The notes: a model not told the origin generated them from the letters alone. Shown: positions 1 through 10,971, counted from the first letter of the stretch. The stretch: DNA of 64,000 nt from CAZXYS01 sp964645005 (GCA_964645005.1 CAZXYS010000017.1:1-64000), one strand, 5' to 3'. Program-made: numbers and translations.

Positions 1-1
1 C

Positions 2-3000
2 GTACCGTTTTGGACTTCGATAAGCGGCGATGTTTGCTCCTACACAGGCGTTGAAGAAACACCTGTAGCAAGAGTCGATCAGGAAAGCCCGATAGGCGCC
101 ACAATAGATGAATACTTTGCATCGATCGATGCTGCTATCCAGGATGCAGGAACCGCCGACGGCGACTTCATCTGGGTGAAAGCAGGTTCATTCCTTGAAG
201 ATGCAATTGACGTAAATAAAGAAGTTACGGTTGTCGGTAAGAAATCGAACTTCCAGACCAGCGCTTATACTACCGGTACACCGGGATTTGACGCAGGTCC
301 TGCGGTTATTACCGATAACACCGATGATAACATCTTTAATATAACAGCTAATAATGTTACGCTGAAAGGTATGAAGGTCAAATCAATGAGCGATAATACC
401 TACGGCGTGAAGACAGCTAACAGTGCAACGGCTACATGGGTCATGTACAACGACTTCGAAAACAATGACGCAAGCAACGTTGCATTTGGATTTGCCAGTT
501 CCGGTATTTACACCGCATTCACAGGTGACTACAACAATATTTACGATGCCAGCGGCAGTGGATCGCACTTCTTAGAAGTACCGGGCGGCTCAGAATTCGA
601 TACATTTGATTTCAAACACAGCTTGATTGACGCTGCTTCAGGTACGGTAACACTGGGTGCCGCTGATAAATCTTCCATGACATTCTCTTATAACGAGTTT
701 GGAGATGATACAGACGGCAGGAACGGAGTGCTGTTCACTGGTGGCACAACCAATCCGGCTGGTACATTCACGGATATCAGCTTGCATAACAATATATTTA
801 GTCTGCCGCAGGGCAGCTATGCAGTGAGAATCGATGATGATCTTACTGATGATGAAATAGCAGGCGCAGACTGGTATAGCAACTTTGTTATAGAGAATAA
901 CTCAATAGACATAGTACCGAATCACGAAGCTGTAGGCTTTGCCGATGCATCAACATCGAATCCTTCAAATGATGTTTATGCTGAATGTAACTGGTGGGGT
1001 GCCGACGGAGGTCCCGAGCATAGCTCGAATACTAAGATTGGCGCTTCGACAGGTTCTTCGGTAACTGACAATGTGGACTTCCTGCCATGGCTTACCGACG
1101 GAAGCGATGCCTTCCCGGGCGATGTGGGATTCCAGACAGTTGCCGCTTGTAATGGCGCAAATGTCTACACAAGTACATCATTCACCTGGGGCGACGGCAT
1201 AGTCGGATATTATGCAAATATCCAGGATGCTATCGATAATGTGACTACGGATGCCGGTCCTGCACCATATTACGGTGTACATATAACGAGCGGCTCCTAT
1301 GATGAAGATGTAGATGTTAATACCGGCACTAATGTTGGATTTGTCAGTAACAACTCTGCTACTATTGTAGACGATGTTGATTATGACGGACATCTGTCAA
1401 TAACAAACTCATCAACATTGACACTTTACAGTAGTTACTCAGCAGATGGTAATCTTACTCTCGGAGCAAGTACCTCTGACTGCAACAACTATGTAAAACT
1501 ACAGGATTATGACCTTTACTTCGGCAGCAACTTCCTGAATCTCTGCCCGACTAAGAGTAATTCTTACGTAATGACTAACGGAACAGGATTCCTGAGGAAG
1601 TTCAATGCTACCAGCGGTATAAACTATAACTTCTTTATAGGTACCGAAACAGAATTTACACAAACTCAGATCATTGTAAGTAACACTAACTTTAATTCAA
1701 TTCTCGGAATCAGAGTAAATGATGAGAATCCGGCAACTGCTTACGAAGGTCAACCTTCTTATGCAGTAAACCATACTTGGTTCATTGAAGCAACCAAAGA
1801 AGATGGTTCGTCATATCCAAGCGGATTTGATTTCAACGCTGATATTAACTTTATCGATGTTTCGGGCTACGATGCCGGCGTTGACTTTACGTTTGGCAGT
1901 TCCTACGGCGCACGTTGGGATGCACCTAATGACGAATGGGAATCCTGGCTGCTCGGTAGTGTACCCGCATCAAATGATTTGAAGGTTAATGCAGTAAGCC
2001 AATTGAATACCGTATGGGGTGTCTTCTCAGGCAACACGAGTTTTGCACTTAGCAATCTGCCTACACCGGCAAGATATATCATGTTCCTGAGACCTTCGAA
2101 TCCGGATACCGAAATGAAGATGAGATGGATCAATGGCGACGGCGACGGTGTCGTTGCTGTTATCGAAGAATCCAGCACTCTGACAGACAATGATGACTAT
2201 CCGAAAGACGGAACTGACTATACAGGTCAGGATGATAATACAACACAGAGCTTCGGCTCCGGTACCAGCCTTGTTGGCGGCGCGGAGGTTCTACTGAGGG
2301 ATGTTACAGACGATCCTCTCTATAACCCGCTGATGAGAATGGTTACGATCAATTCTCTTGATCCCGGTACCGAATATTCAGTCGGCGTCTTCTCCTTTAA
2401 CGGAAGAAACGGACTTGCCAACTATAACACAACAATCGAAGGATCACCTGATCCGGCACGCAGAAACCCGAGATCATACACTACTTATCCAAGAGCAAGC
2501 ATGTTCATCAGCGGTGGTGCTGCGACATGTGCTTACTCACCTCCGGTTGATGATTGCGAAATCATTTGTGACGGCGGTTCGATCGACCTTATCTTCCAGA
2601 TGGAAGGCGGGTTAGTCGGAAGCGTACCGAATAACGCACAGTTTGTATACTCAACTTACAGCGGTTCGGAACAAGAATTCCCGACAACATACTCTTCAAC
2701 TTATACTCAAACACCAACTGTCACACAGGTTTATAAACTCCTGAGGGCAAGAGATGGCAATAGTAAACTTGCCTTGATCGATGAAGATCACGACCAAGTG
2801 AAAGTTGAAGTTCAGGAACCGGCAGTGGTTAATATCACACCTACTAGTCCTTCAACTGTATGTGAAACCTCGGGTACTATAACTATTAATACCGAGGCTG
2901 CTGCGGGCGATCCGATGCCGAACTTCCAGCGTTGGGAATTCTCGACAGACGGCGGCTCATCCTGGGCAACAGTTGATTTGAACAATGCAAACAATGCATT

Positions 3001-6000
3001 TGGCTCAGCAGGTTGTACTGCATCATCGTCAGGTTCCAATCCTTACACATTGACAATCTGGGATCTAGATGCGGATGCTGACACCTATCAGATAAGATCT
3101 GTTTGGGAGAACCAGTCTTACTGTTCACCGGGTTACCTTGCGGATCTGACGGCAGAACAATCAACTCTGTCAATAGACGAAGCTCCGGCAGCCGGAACAT
3201 GGGTTACTACAGACTTCGATTTCTGTGAAGCAGAAGAAATAGTTCTTGATGTTGATAACTCATCGGCACTATTTGATAATGTAACATGGGAGATAAGTAC
3301 TGATGGAGGCTCGACATTTAATGATGTTTCCGGTGGTGATTTTGTAACTTCCAATACATCATTGACAATTACAAGTAATGAGACAACATATAATGATGAC
3401 TACTTCAGAGTGAAGTACGAAAACGGTACATGTACGGATGGATCACCTGATGATGCAGCTTATACTTCACCAGAGCAGATATCAGTTGATGAACAGCCTG
3501 GCGTTACAGCAGGTCCGGCAATTTATCCGACAGGACAGCATTGCGACGGCGATCCGATTACCGTTTGGATAAACGTATCCACTGGCAGCATTCAGTGGTA
3601 TTATGATGATGAAGGTGATGGTGTTGGTATAACAACTGCAGGTACCAGTGCCTCTATATCTACAACAGCAAACGCTGATGATAAATACTGGGCTGTTATA
3701 ACAAATGGCGAATGCTCAATTAACTCGAGCACTGTAACAGTTTCCGGTGCACCTGCCGCCTCAATAGATGAGACCGGAATGGACGATCAAACTATCTGTG
3801 AAGAGACAGATTGTGGTGGTGGAAGTGACGCTGTATTCCCGGCTGATATCACAGGCGTAGGTTCAGGTACAGTTACCTGGCATTGGGGAGATGGATCGAA
3901 TAGATATACCTTCGGTACTGATCCAATGCCTTCAGGTTCATATTCAACCGGCGGAAGCTCAACTCTGACCATTTGCGGTGCTGATCTGGATTATGCGGAT
4001 TGGGACGGCAAAGAGATATGGGTTGAAGCTAGTAACGGTATTTGTATAACTTACTCAAGTACTTATACATTATACGTAAAAGACAAACCTATCGTAAATT
4101 CCTCACCAAGCAACAGTACAATATGTGAAGGCACAACTCTGCAGTTCGTATCAAGCGGATCCAGCAATAACTGTACACCTGAGCAAAGATGGTACACTGA
4201 TGCCGGTGGATCAGTACATGCATTACCGGATTATCCGGGCGGAGTTGACTCACCAACAGGAGCCACCATATCATACTTCGCAAGTGATGAAAATTACCTG
4301 CAGGTAGATGGAGCTTCAAAAGCTGATTGGGATGGAGCAGATGTATGGTCAGCATTTACATGCAGCCCATGTCTGTCCGTAAACAGTGCGACAGCAACAG
4401 CTACTGTAAATACGGTACCAAGCGAACCACAGAATCTATTAGCTGACTTTAGCGGTATTACATATCAGAATACATCATTCCACGTAGAATGGGATCCGCC
4501 TGCAACCGGACCAGTAACAGATTATGAAGTCAAGGTTGATGAATCAGGAGGATCTAATATCATAAGTTGGACTTCAACAAGTGGAAATGAGTATTATGAT
4601 CTTTCAGAATGCGATGCTGCTCCGAACACATCCTATGATGTATATGTGAGAGCTAAGAATGATTGTGGTAACGGCTTGTCAGAAACGACAACGATTACGA
4701 CACAGCATCCTGAAGTGTCAGCAACAAGTAATACATTGACAGACTTTGGTAATGTGCAGGTAGGCACAACATCAACCTTCACAAGAAGTACAACAGTAAA
4801 TTTAAGTGAACTTGATTATGACGTAACCATAACAGTACCTGCTACCTACAATAGCAATGTACACTTCGAATACAGTGTTGACGGTGGTTCATCATGGCAT
4901 ACAAACAATACATTCTCAGGGCTTTCAAATCCGTTTACATTGGATGTACGCTTCAAGCCGCAGGATGCAGCCTCGAATATCAATGCTAACATTGAGATCG
5001 AGGAAGCAGCAACATGCTATCCTACTGCATACATTGATCATATCGATTATGTATACGTCTCAGGTACAGGCGTACCAGCCAAACCTGATAATCAGATAAT
5101 CGATATTAACTTCACTGAAAATTCAAGCAACTACTTCGAATTTGAATGGGATTGGAATGACGGCTCAGTGACCGCCGAAGGCGCTCTGATCGTCATGAAG
5201 CAGCAGACCGAGCCTTGCAGTCCGAGCTTTACATGGACTCCGACGGATAACGTTGATTATACTTCCTCTCCATACAACGTCTCAGATGTTGATGATGGAA
5301 GTAATCACGGAAATTGGAGTGACTACTCTGACGGTGATTATCACGTAGTCGGTGACATTGAAAGATCGGCATTGACAAGCTCCACCGGTCCTATTAGAGT
5401 AGAAGGACTTTCCGCAAATACAAACTATGTGGTTCATCTGTATGCATACAAAGGATCGGGCTCTGTCAAGAGATATAACACCGATCATATGTGTGCGGAC
5501 TTCAACCCGAACGGAATGTTCCCGCTCGTATTTACATCAGGACCGAGCAGTCTGGAATACAGTGATTCCACATTCGATTCATTTACAGTTGCAAGAAAAG
5601 ACAGAGCCGGAAACAACTATACTCCGAGTGCTTCAGCATCGGTTGAAGTTACACCGGTTGATGAATCAACGTTGAATGATGTCACATCAGATTATGATGG
5701 TACCGGTACTGTTTCTAACGCTGCTGAAACTATAGCTTCTTCGACTTATAGTGTTAATTTCGACAGCTTTGTATGGAATTCCGATGATGATAACCGCGGT
5801 AGAGCCTTCAACGAACTGATGGCTGAAGCTGACGGTTACATGACAGGATACTCAGAAACAACATATACCGATCCTAACGGTACGGATCATGACGGATTTG
5901 TACTCAGAGCTAAAGATCTTGACACCAACAAGCAAGCACTCTATATAGTCGGCTACGGTGTCGATTGCCAGGACGATGAAGGTTATCTGAAACTCAGATA

Positions 6001-7006
6001 CAGACCTGGATTCGGCTCCAACTACAATGGTACGATCATAGTCATGAGAAATAACAATACACCTAATGTACCTAACGACGGTGAATGGTATGATCCGGGA
6101 TCTACAGAGAATGATGGCAATTATACGAACATACCATTCGATCAGTGCGACCAGGTAGAAGCCTCTCACTCCAGAGCCGTATTCAATGAAGGTACGGGTA
6201 CATATCTCACTGAATGGATCGGCGAATTGGATGACGATACATACTACTGGTTCAAGGCTAGTCACTACAGTCATAATGATAATCTGTCGGGTGATGCTAA
6301 GGCAGCTACTGTAAACTATCTCGAAAGCCTTGGTTCATTCAATCCTAACAGTAAACAGATACCTAGCTGTAGGATCACCGCCGGTGGTATATTCGTTGAG
6401 TTGGATCACTTCACACCTGATTCATATGAAAGAAAAGCATATCTTGATTGGGTAACTACCTTTGAACAGAGTATTGTTGGATACGAGCTTTACAGAGCTA
6501 ACATTGACGAACAAAACAGCTCTGCTAAAGCAGAATATACCAAGATCGCAAGCTACCAGAGTGATGATAACATGATCGCTCAAGGAGAACTGAACAACGA
6601 ATACAGATTCGTTGACGAAGATAACATTCTCCAAGTCGGTCAGGAATACATGTACAAGCTGGCAGCAGTCGGAATCGACGGTCAGAGGATCAAGCTTTCA
6701 GAGAAACCGCTCATGATCCTTAGCAGACCGAGCGAAATCGGCGACTTGTACGTATCCGAGATCAAACCTGTTCCTGCATCAGACAAGATCGAGTTTAATC
6801 TTGAACTTCAGAAAGCACAGAATTTGACTATCGAAGTTCTGGATATGTCCGGTAGAATAGTTTCCACTCCGGTTGTAGGTAAATCCTACAATGCCGGTAA
6901 CTATCCGGTCAAGGTTGATCTTGGTGATGTTGCATCAGGTACTTACGTACTCAACGTCAAGAGTGATTCGGATGTGATAATTAGGAAGTTTATCGTAGCG
7001 AAATAA
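2..7006 (+). CDS. Giant T9SS-secreted beta-helix / Ig-like surface protein (5' end outside window)
   Basis: The frame is open from base 2 with no stop upstream, so the true start lies outside the window; a GTG at 176 is internal. The N-terminal part reads as a right-handed parallel beta-helix: an Ala-rich 'aaIqdAg..G..I.V..Gs' entry, many Asn-rich turns, and the CNWWG motif near 990-1005. A second shorter beta-helix-like stretch follows at about 1170-1450. The middle holds paired-cysteine Ig/PKD-like modules and a fibronectin-III-like module at about 4420-4710. The last ~75 codons match the T9SS type A C-terminal sorting domain (LxVLDMSGRIV, then a Y/G-rich strand, ending in a Lys). Known role of such proteins: export through the outer membrane and surface attachment or release. 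The ligand or enzymatic role is unknown. A strong terminator follows directly. Confidence 0.85.
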   Translation, partial: VPFWTSISGDVCSYTGVEETPVARVDQESPIGATIDEYFASIDAAIQDAGTADGDFIWVKAGSFLEDAIDVNKEVTVVGKKSNFQTSAYTTGTPGFDAGPAVITDNTDDNIFNITANNVTLKGMKVKSMSDNTYGVKTANSATATWVMYNDFENNDASNVAFGFASSGIYTAFTGDYNNIYDASGSGSHFLEVPGGSEFDTFDFKHSLIDAASGTVTLGAADKSSMTFSYNEFGDDTDGRNGVLFTGGTTNPAGTFTDISLHNNIFSLPQGSYAVRIDDDLTDDEIAGADWYSNFVIENNSIDIVPNHEAVGFADASTSNPSNDVYAECNWWGADGGPEHSSNTKIGASTGSSVTDNVDFLPWLTDGSDAFPGDVGFQTVAACNGANVYTSTSFTWGDGIVGYYANIQDAIDNVTTDAGPAPYYGVHITSGSYDEDVDVNTGTNVGFVSNNSATIVDDVDYDGHLSITNSSTLTLYSSYSADGNLTLGASTSDCNNYVKLQDYDLYFGSNFLNLCPTKSNSYVMTNGTGFLRKFNATSGINYNFFIGTETEFTQTQIIVSNTNFNSILGIRVNDENPATAYEGQPSYAVNHTWFIEATKEDGSSYPSGFDFNADINFIDVSGYDAGVDFTFGSSYGARWDAPNDEWESWLLGSVPASNDLKVNAVSQLNTVWGVFSGNTSFALSNLPTPARYIMFLRPSNPDTEMKMRWINGDGDGVVAVIEESSTLTDNDDYPKDGTDYTGQDDNTTQSFGSGTSLVGGAEVLLRDVTDDPLYNPLMRMVTINSLDPGTEYSVGVFSFNGRNGLANYNTTIEGSPDPARRNPRSYTTYPRASMFISGGAATCAYSPPVDDCEIICDGGSIDLIFQMEGGLVGSVPNNAQFVYSTYSGSEQEFPTTYSSTYTQTPTVTQVYKLLRARDGNSKLALIDEDHDQVKVEVQEPAVVNITPTSPSTVCETSGTITINTEAAAGDPMPNFQRWEFSTDGGSSWATVDLNNANNAFGSAGCTASSSGSNPYTLTIWDLDADADTYQIRSVWENQSYCSPGYLADLTAEQSTLSIDEAPAAGTWVTTDFDFCEAEEIVLDVDNSSALFDNVTWEISTDGGSTFNDVSGGDFVTSNTSLTITSNETTYNDDYFRVKYENGTCTDGSPDDAAYTSPEQISVDEQPGVTAGPAIYPTGQHCDGDPITVWINVSTGSIQWYYDDEGDGVGITTAGTSASISTTANADDKYWAVITNGECSINSSTVTVSGAPAASIDETGMDDQTICEETDCGGGSDAVFPADITGVGSGTVTWHWGDGSNRYTFGTDPMPSGSYSTGGSSTLTICGADLDYADWDGKEIWVEASNGICITYSSTYTLYVKDKPIVNSSPSNSTICEGTTLQFVSSGSSNNCTPEQRWYTDAGGSVHALPDYPGGVDSPTGATISYFASDENYLQVDGASKADWDGADVWSAFTCSPCLSVNSATATATVNTVPSEPQNLLADFSGITYQNTSFHVEWDPPATGPVTDYEVKVDESGGSNIISWTSTSGNEYYDLSECDAAPNTSYDVYVRAKNDCGNGLSETTTITTQHPEVSATSNTLTDFGNVQVGTTSTFTRSTTVNLSELDYDVTITVPATYNSNVHFEYSVDGGSSWHTNNTFSGLSNPFTLDVRFKPQDAASNINANIEIEEAATCYPTAYIDHIDYVYVSGTGVPAKPDNQIIDINFTENSSNYFEFEWDWNDGSVTAEGALIVMKQQTEPCSPSFTWTPTDNVDYTSSPYNVSDVDDGSNHGNWSDYSDGDYHVVGDIERSALTSSTGPIRVEGLSANTNYVVHLYAYKGSGSVKRYNTDHMCADFNPNGMFPLVFTSGPSSLEYSDSTFDSFTVARKDRAGNNYTPSASASVEVTPVDESTLNDVTSDYDGTGTVSNAAETIASSTYSVNFDSFVWNSDDDNRGRAFNELMAEADGYMTGYSETTYTDPNGTDHDGFVLRAKDLDTNKQALYIVGYGVDCQDDEGYLKLRYRPGFGSNYNGTIIVMRNNNTPNVPNDGEWYDPGSTENDGNYTNIPFDQCDQVEASHSRAVFNEGTGTYLTEWIGELDDDTYYWFKASHYSHNDNLSGDAKAATVNYLESLGSFNPNSKQIPSCRITAGGIFVELDHFTPDSYERKAYLDWVTTFEQSIVGYELYRANIDEQNSSAKAEYTKIASYQSDDNMIAQGELNNEYRFVDEDNILQVGQEYMYKLAAVGIDGQRIKLSEKPLMILSRPSEIGDLYVSEIKPVPASDKIEFNLELQKAQNLTIEVLDMSGRIVSTPVVGKSYNAGNYPVKVDLGDVASGTYVLNVKSDSDVIIRKFIVAK

Positions 7007-7026
7007 TTGCTTTCGATAGTGAGAAA

Positions 7027-7066
7027 TAAAAAAACGGCGGGTCTTTCTTAACCCGCCGTTTTTTTT
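7027..7066 (+). terminator. Rho-independent terminator after the giant T9SS protein
   Basis: A perfect stem of about 14 bp (AAAAAACGGCGGGT pairing with ACCCGCCGTTTTTT) with an 8-nt loop runs into a T tract. It starts 20 bases after the stop codon. Confidence 0.93.
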
Positions 7067-7075
7067 GTATTTTTG
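7044..7075 (+). promoter_or_regulatory. Putative Bacteroidota-type promoter (TTTC-N20-TATTTTTG)
   Basis: An exact TAnnTTTG -7 element lies at 7068-7075, and a 3-of-4 match to the TTTG -33 element lies 20 bases upstream, overlapping the preceding terminator. It lies 41 bases upstream of the next ATG. Confidence 0.45.
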
Positions 7076-7116
7076 CATGATAAGTTGTAATTAAATATTT
7101 AGTGGAGTAATCAATT

Positions 7117-8286
7117 ATGAGAACAGCTATATTATTACTAACATTATTCTTCATGAGTTTTACCTCAGGCTTGTCCCGAAATTTGTTTGTCAATGGTGAA
7201 TATGGCAATGATGAGAATAGCGGGTCGAACGAGTCGAAGAAATTTGCGTTGAAAACTATTTCGCATGCCGTCGAAATTGCTGCCAAAGGTGATGTGGTGC
7301 ATGTAGAAGGCAAGCACAGTGAAACCGGAGAAAGGATTGTCTATAAGGAAAGTATTAGAATTACTTCTGATCAATTCGATTTTCAGATTGTCGGGGTGAA
7401 TGACCCGATCATTGATGGTGAGTTTGAATCCTCTGCTTTGCTTACTCACAATGGGTTTTGGGTTTACGGGAATAAGATAACTATCAAAGGTTTCACTATT
7501 AGAAATTTTAGAACCAATAATTTGGATGTGGAAAATATTTCCGGTGCCGGTATATATCTTGGATATAATACAGGTTCTCATGTTATTGAAAATAATAGAA
7601 TAGAAAATTGTAATTATGGTATTTTTATGGACGGCACCCCATTGTGTAAAATAAATGGTAATAAGATAAGAAATATCTCGAGTATTAATGACGATGAGTC
7701 CTGGTATGACGGTACCGGCATTTTGATCTATCCTTCGTCGGCAGGTATTGATAGAAATGATATCGGCAAAGAAAAAGGTAATGAGATCAGTAATGTTGAT
7801 CTATATGGAATCTGCTTCGGCGCCGATAGTATAGAGAAAACAGCCGATCTTTCTTCAATTAATAATAACTATGTCAAAAATGCGGGAGAAGCAGGTATTG
7901 CACTTCTAAACATAAGCGGTATAGTTGAAGTTAAGCAGAATGTGCTTGAAAATAACAATACGGCTCTTTTGTTGAAGGGGGAGCATTTTGATACTTTTAT
8001 CACTCAGAATAAATTTAAAGGCTCTGCCGGTCCGAATGAAATTGAAGTAGGAAGCAATTATCCCGGAGCTTTGCTTTATGATGTGTGGAAGTTTAATCAG
8101 AATGAATTTGCTGATAAAACGGCTGCCGCATCTAATAAAAGGCAGAGAGAAGTAATTGTCACGGAGACCGGCGGCTTTATTAGAAATGATATTAAAAAAG
8201 CTGAGCAGGATGTGCATGGTGGCTGCGAACTTGAAATTTTCGATTATGAACAATTTCAGAAAGAAAAGCAGGAAAAAATGAAATAA
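7117..8286 (+). CDS. Secreted right-handed beta-helix protein (DUF1565/NosD-like)
   Basis: A 389-residue protein with a clear signal peptide (residues 1-21, hydrophobic stretch ending in SGLS). It starts its mature part with the DUF1565-type entry 'LFVNGEYGND..SG', followed by 'KTISHAVEIAAKGDVVHVEG'. The body is Asn- and Gly-rich with repeated 'I.nN.I.n...G' turns typical of a pectate-lyase-type parallel beta-helix. No catalytic residues can be assigned. It has no T9SS sorting domain, so it may stay in the periplasm or be exported by another route. It stands alone between a terminator and the next promoter-like sequence. A polysaccharide-binding or lyase role is possible but not shown. Confidence 0.75.
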   Translation: MRTAILLLTLFFMSFTSGLSRNLFVNGEYGNDENSGSNESKKFALKTISHAVEIAAKGDVVHVEGKHSETGERIVYKESIRITSDQFDFQIVGVNDPIIDGEFESSALLTHNGFWVYGNKITIKGFTIRNFRTNNLDVENISGAGIYLGYNTGSHVIENNRIENCNYGIFMDGTPLCKINGNKIRNISSINDDESWYDGTGILIYPSSAGIDRNDIGKEKGNEISNVDLYGICFGADSIEKTADLSSINNNYVKNAGEAGIALLNISGIVEVKQNVLENNNTALLLKGEHFDTFITQNKFKGSAGPNEIEVGSNYPGALLYDVWKFNQNEFADKTAAASNKRQREVIVTETGGFIRNDIKKAEQDVHGGCELEIFDYEQFQKEKQEKMK

Positions 8287-8382
8287 GATTTTTCGAAAAA
8301 TTTCTGGTAGTTTGTTATTTGTATTTTTGCTATTATATTGTTTTTCTGGTAAAATATAGTTTGTAAAAAGTTTAAATAAAAG

Positions 8383-10383
8383 ATGGCTAATAAAAAGAAA
8401 TACACTAAAAAGAATGTAAATAAAAATATTCAGCAGAAGAAGAAAACGGCTAAAAAAGGTCAATCTGTAAAACACCGGAAACACACCGAGATAGTTAATA
8501 AATTTGAAGGGAAGGTTTGGGCTCAACCATGGATCGAAGTGGTTGTATACAGCGCTATCATCGTTCTGGCTGCATTTCTGCTTTATAACAGAACCGTTGA
8601 TTATGGTCTTGTTTATTGCGATGATAATATCTTCGTTCAGGATTATAAACAATATAACAGCGATCCTGACAATATCGTCAATTCCTTCAAGAAAACTCTC
8701 GGGGCAACCTATTTCAGACCAATATTGGCTTCTTCATTTATTATAGATCATCAGATCGGCGGTACTGATCCTTCGACTTATAGAACAACAAATCTTATTT
8801 TTCATGCTATCGGCTCCTTGCTGTTGTTTTTAACTCTGGTGAAGTTAGGGTATAAGCGCTTTCCATCTTTTTTATTTGGGATGTTTTTTGCGGCGCATAC
8901 GATACTTGCGCCGTCGGCATCGTGGATATCCGGTCGAAACGACTCGATGATAACTATATTTATTTTGCTGTCTTTCATATTAATGATAGGTTTTTTCCAA
9001 ACTTCTGGGATTAAGAAATTTCTTTTCTATTTTTTCCACATTATTGCCTATGCGTTAAGTTTGTATACTAAGGAAACGGCGGCGTTCATTCCATTTGTTT
9101 TCTTCGCGTATATTATATTTTTCAGAAAAGATCGACCGTTTACAACAAATTCCATATCGCTTATCAGCGGATGGTTTATTGCCGGGGTGATCTGGTTTGC
9201 TATGCGGCATAACGCAACGGCGCATATTGATTCTCCTGACACTATTGGTCTGGATGCTCTTATCAAGAACTATCCGACAATTTTCGCTCTTATCGGGAAA
9301 ATTTTCCTGCCAATTAGGATGCATGCCCTTTCAAATTACGAGCCGATGGCTATAATCAGTGGTATAGCAGCCATTATCGGCATGGGAGCAGGGGTTTACT
9401 TTTCGAAGAAGACGGATAATAAAAATATTCTGTTCGGCGCTCTCTGGTTTATGTTATTTTTGCTTCCGACTCTGCTTGTACGAATAATCTATGTTGGTGA
9501 TTTCTTCGATTATGCGGAGCACAGGGCTTATCTGCCTATGCTCGGCATTTTGATAATTCTTATGGAAATTCTTAGAGCTAATAAAGTGAATTTTATGAAG
9601 CCTGTACCGATCATAATTTCTGTTGCAATCATTGGTGCACTGGCTTATAATTCCTATAAATATCAGCCGATTTTCAGGAACAGGACGACATACTGGTCGA
9701 ATTCTATTGAAGTGTATCCTTACAAATCCCGCGGCTATCTTGATCTTGGCAAAGCCTATTACGTAAGGGAAGATTTTGATAAAGCAGAAGAGCTTTATCA
9801 TAAAGGGATTGAACTAAATCCTAAGAATTTCAATCTTTACATTGACCTTTCCGCCGTTTATCTTAGAACCGAAAGATATGACAAGGCAGAATCTTACGCC
9901 CAGAAGGCTTTACAGTTGGATTCGGATAATCATCTGGCGCATTATAATCTGGGTAAAGCGTATATCCTTAAGAAAAACTGGCAGAAAGCTGTTAAGCACC
10001 TTGAGTTTGCGGTTACTAAAAATCAAAAACATCCTCAATGGCTTATTGATCTTGGCATGGCTTATTTTAACCTTAAGCAATATCAAAAAGCGATAAATAT
10101 TTATAATCGCGCTATCAGGAGAAATCCGAACATTCCGCAGGCATATATGAATCTTGGTGTTTGCCATGCTTATTTGAAAAATTATCAAAAAGCTGAGGAA
10201 AACTGGCTAAAAGCTGTTAAACTGCAGCCCAAGTTCTATGATGCATATTATAATCTTATAAAAATATATATGCAAAACCGCGAAAAGGATAAGATACAAA
10301 GAACAATACAAATGCTCAGACAAAATGACGGTAAACTACCTAAAAAGCTGGCGCAACAACTCCGGGCAGCTAATCTGATGTAA
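8383..10383 (+). CDS. TMTC-like multi-pass membrane protein with C-terminal TPR repeats
   Basis: A 666-residue protein. Residues 1-36 are a strongly basic Lys-rich cytoplasmic tail. This is followed by about ten hydrophobic segments up to residue ~425, with an early 'YCDDNIF' acidic motif after the first membrane span (the GT-C-like 'DD' position) and an 'SGRND' loop. Residues ~432-650 contain five to six TPR units ('YLDLGKAYY..EDFDKAEELYHKGIELNPKN' type). The architecture matches bacterial relatives of the TMTC/DUF1736 O-mannosyltransferase-like family. A glycosyltransferase activity using a lipid-linked sugar is inferred from the family only. An exact TAnnTTTG element lies at 8322-8329, about 54 bases before the start, but without a good -33 box. 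Confidence 0.7.
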   Translation: MANKKKYTKKNVNKNIQQKKKTAKKGQSVKHRKHTEIVNKFEGKVWAQPWIEVVVYSAIIVLAAFLLYNRTVDYGLVYCDDNIFVQDYKQYNSDPDNIVNSFKKTLGATYFRPILASSFIIDHQIGGTDPSTYRTTNLIFHAIGSLLLFLTLVKLGYKRFPSFLFGMFFAAHTILAPSASWISGRNDSMITIFILLSFILMIGFFQTSGIKKFLFYFFHIIAYALSLYTKETAAFIPFVFFAYIIFFRKDRPFTTNSISLISGWFIAGVIWFAMRHNATAHIDSPDTIGLDALIKNYPTIFALIGKIFLPIRMHALSNYEPMAIISGIAAIIGMGAGVYFSKKTDNKNILFGALWFMLFLLPTLLVRIIYVGDFFDYAEHRAYLPMLGILIILMEILRANKVNFMKPVPIIISVAIIGALAYNSYKYQPIFRNRTTYWSNSIEVYPYKSRGYLDLGKAYYVREDFDKAEELYHKGIELNPKNFNLYIDLSAVYLRTERYDKAESYAQKALQLDSDNHLAHYNLGKAYILKKNWQKAVKHLEFAVTKNQKHPQWLIDLGMAYFNLKQYQKAINIYNRAIRRNPNIPQAYMNLGVCHAYLKNYQKAEENWLKAVKLQPKFYDAYYNLIKIYMQNREKDKIQRTIQMLRQNDGKLPKKLAQQLRAANLM

Positions 10384-10971
10384 GACCATTAATATGAGCT
10401 TGTTTTTTTAGCATTAGGTGTTGCATGGTTCGAAACTGGTATCTTTAGTTAAGCAAGAGCTCATCCGGTTTTCAAAGAACTGTGATGCTATGTGATACCG
10501 TTTGGTAACGATTTTTCGCGGGTATCAATTTCAATTTCCAATTTCTAATTATTATTTTTCAATGAATTATTAATGACTAATATTTAATTTATAATGTCAT
10601 TTTCGTTCATCTCAGTTCCTTTTGGCTCATTGCGGGTCTGGTTTTCAAAGAACTGATGAACCTAAATGAACTGGTTTTTGGGTGGTTCATTGGTTCAATT
10701 TTTTAACCACCCCCTAACCCCCTCCTTATTCAAGGAGGGGGGATAAGAGCCTTCATCCAGTCATCTCCCAGCGGTTGAGGGGGAGAATAGACCCTTACCC
10801 AGCCCTCTTCCAGCGGTTGAGGGTAAGAATACAATCTTCTTTGTCCACCTTTTTTTAAAGGGGGAATTATTGTTACAAACCCTTGTGTACGATATTTTAA
10901 AGAGATTAAATTTTTTTCCGGCTTTTTTCGTTTTATTTTTAGTTTATATTTAATATGAGTATATTGTTTTA
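10384..10971. repeat. 588-bp non-coding stretch with palindromic and direct repeats
   Basis: No credible gene. Bases 10703-10745 are a copy of the CCCCTCC...GGAGGGG palindromic repeat family found elsewhere in the window. It is followed by two imperfect ~50-bp copies of a 'CC(C)AG..TC..CCAGCGGTTGAGGG' unit (about 10752-10830). The phrase GGTTTTCAAAGAACTG occurs twice (about 10469 and 10642), each followed by a near-identical ATG-containing stretch. The rest is AT-rich. Confidence 0.6.
10703..10745 (+). repeat. CCCCTCC-GGAGGGG palindromic repeat
   Basis: AACCACCCCCTAACCCCCTCC, a short spacer, then GGAGGGGGG. Same family as copies at 29664, 54081 and 56074. Confidence 0.6.

Noticed and set aside
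176..178. GTG start of the giant secreted protein
   Set aside because: The frame continues open to base 2 and the beta-helix begins upstream of this codon, so it is internal.
7906..8652. 248-residue open frame on the minus strand
   Set aside because: Low-complexity Phe/Ile/Leu/Asn-rich translation, antisense to the ends of two well-supported plus-strand genes.
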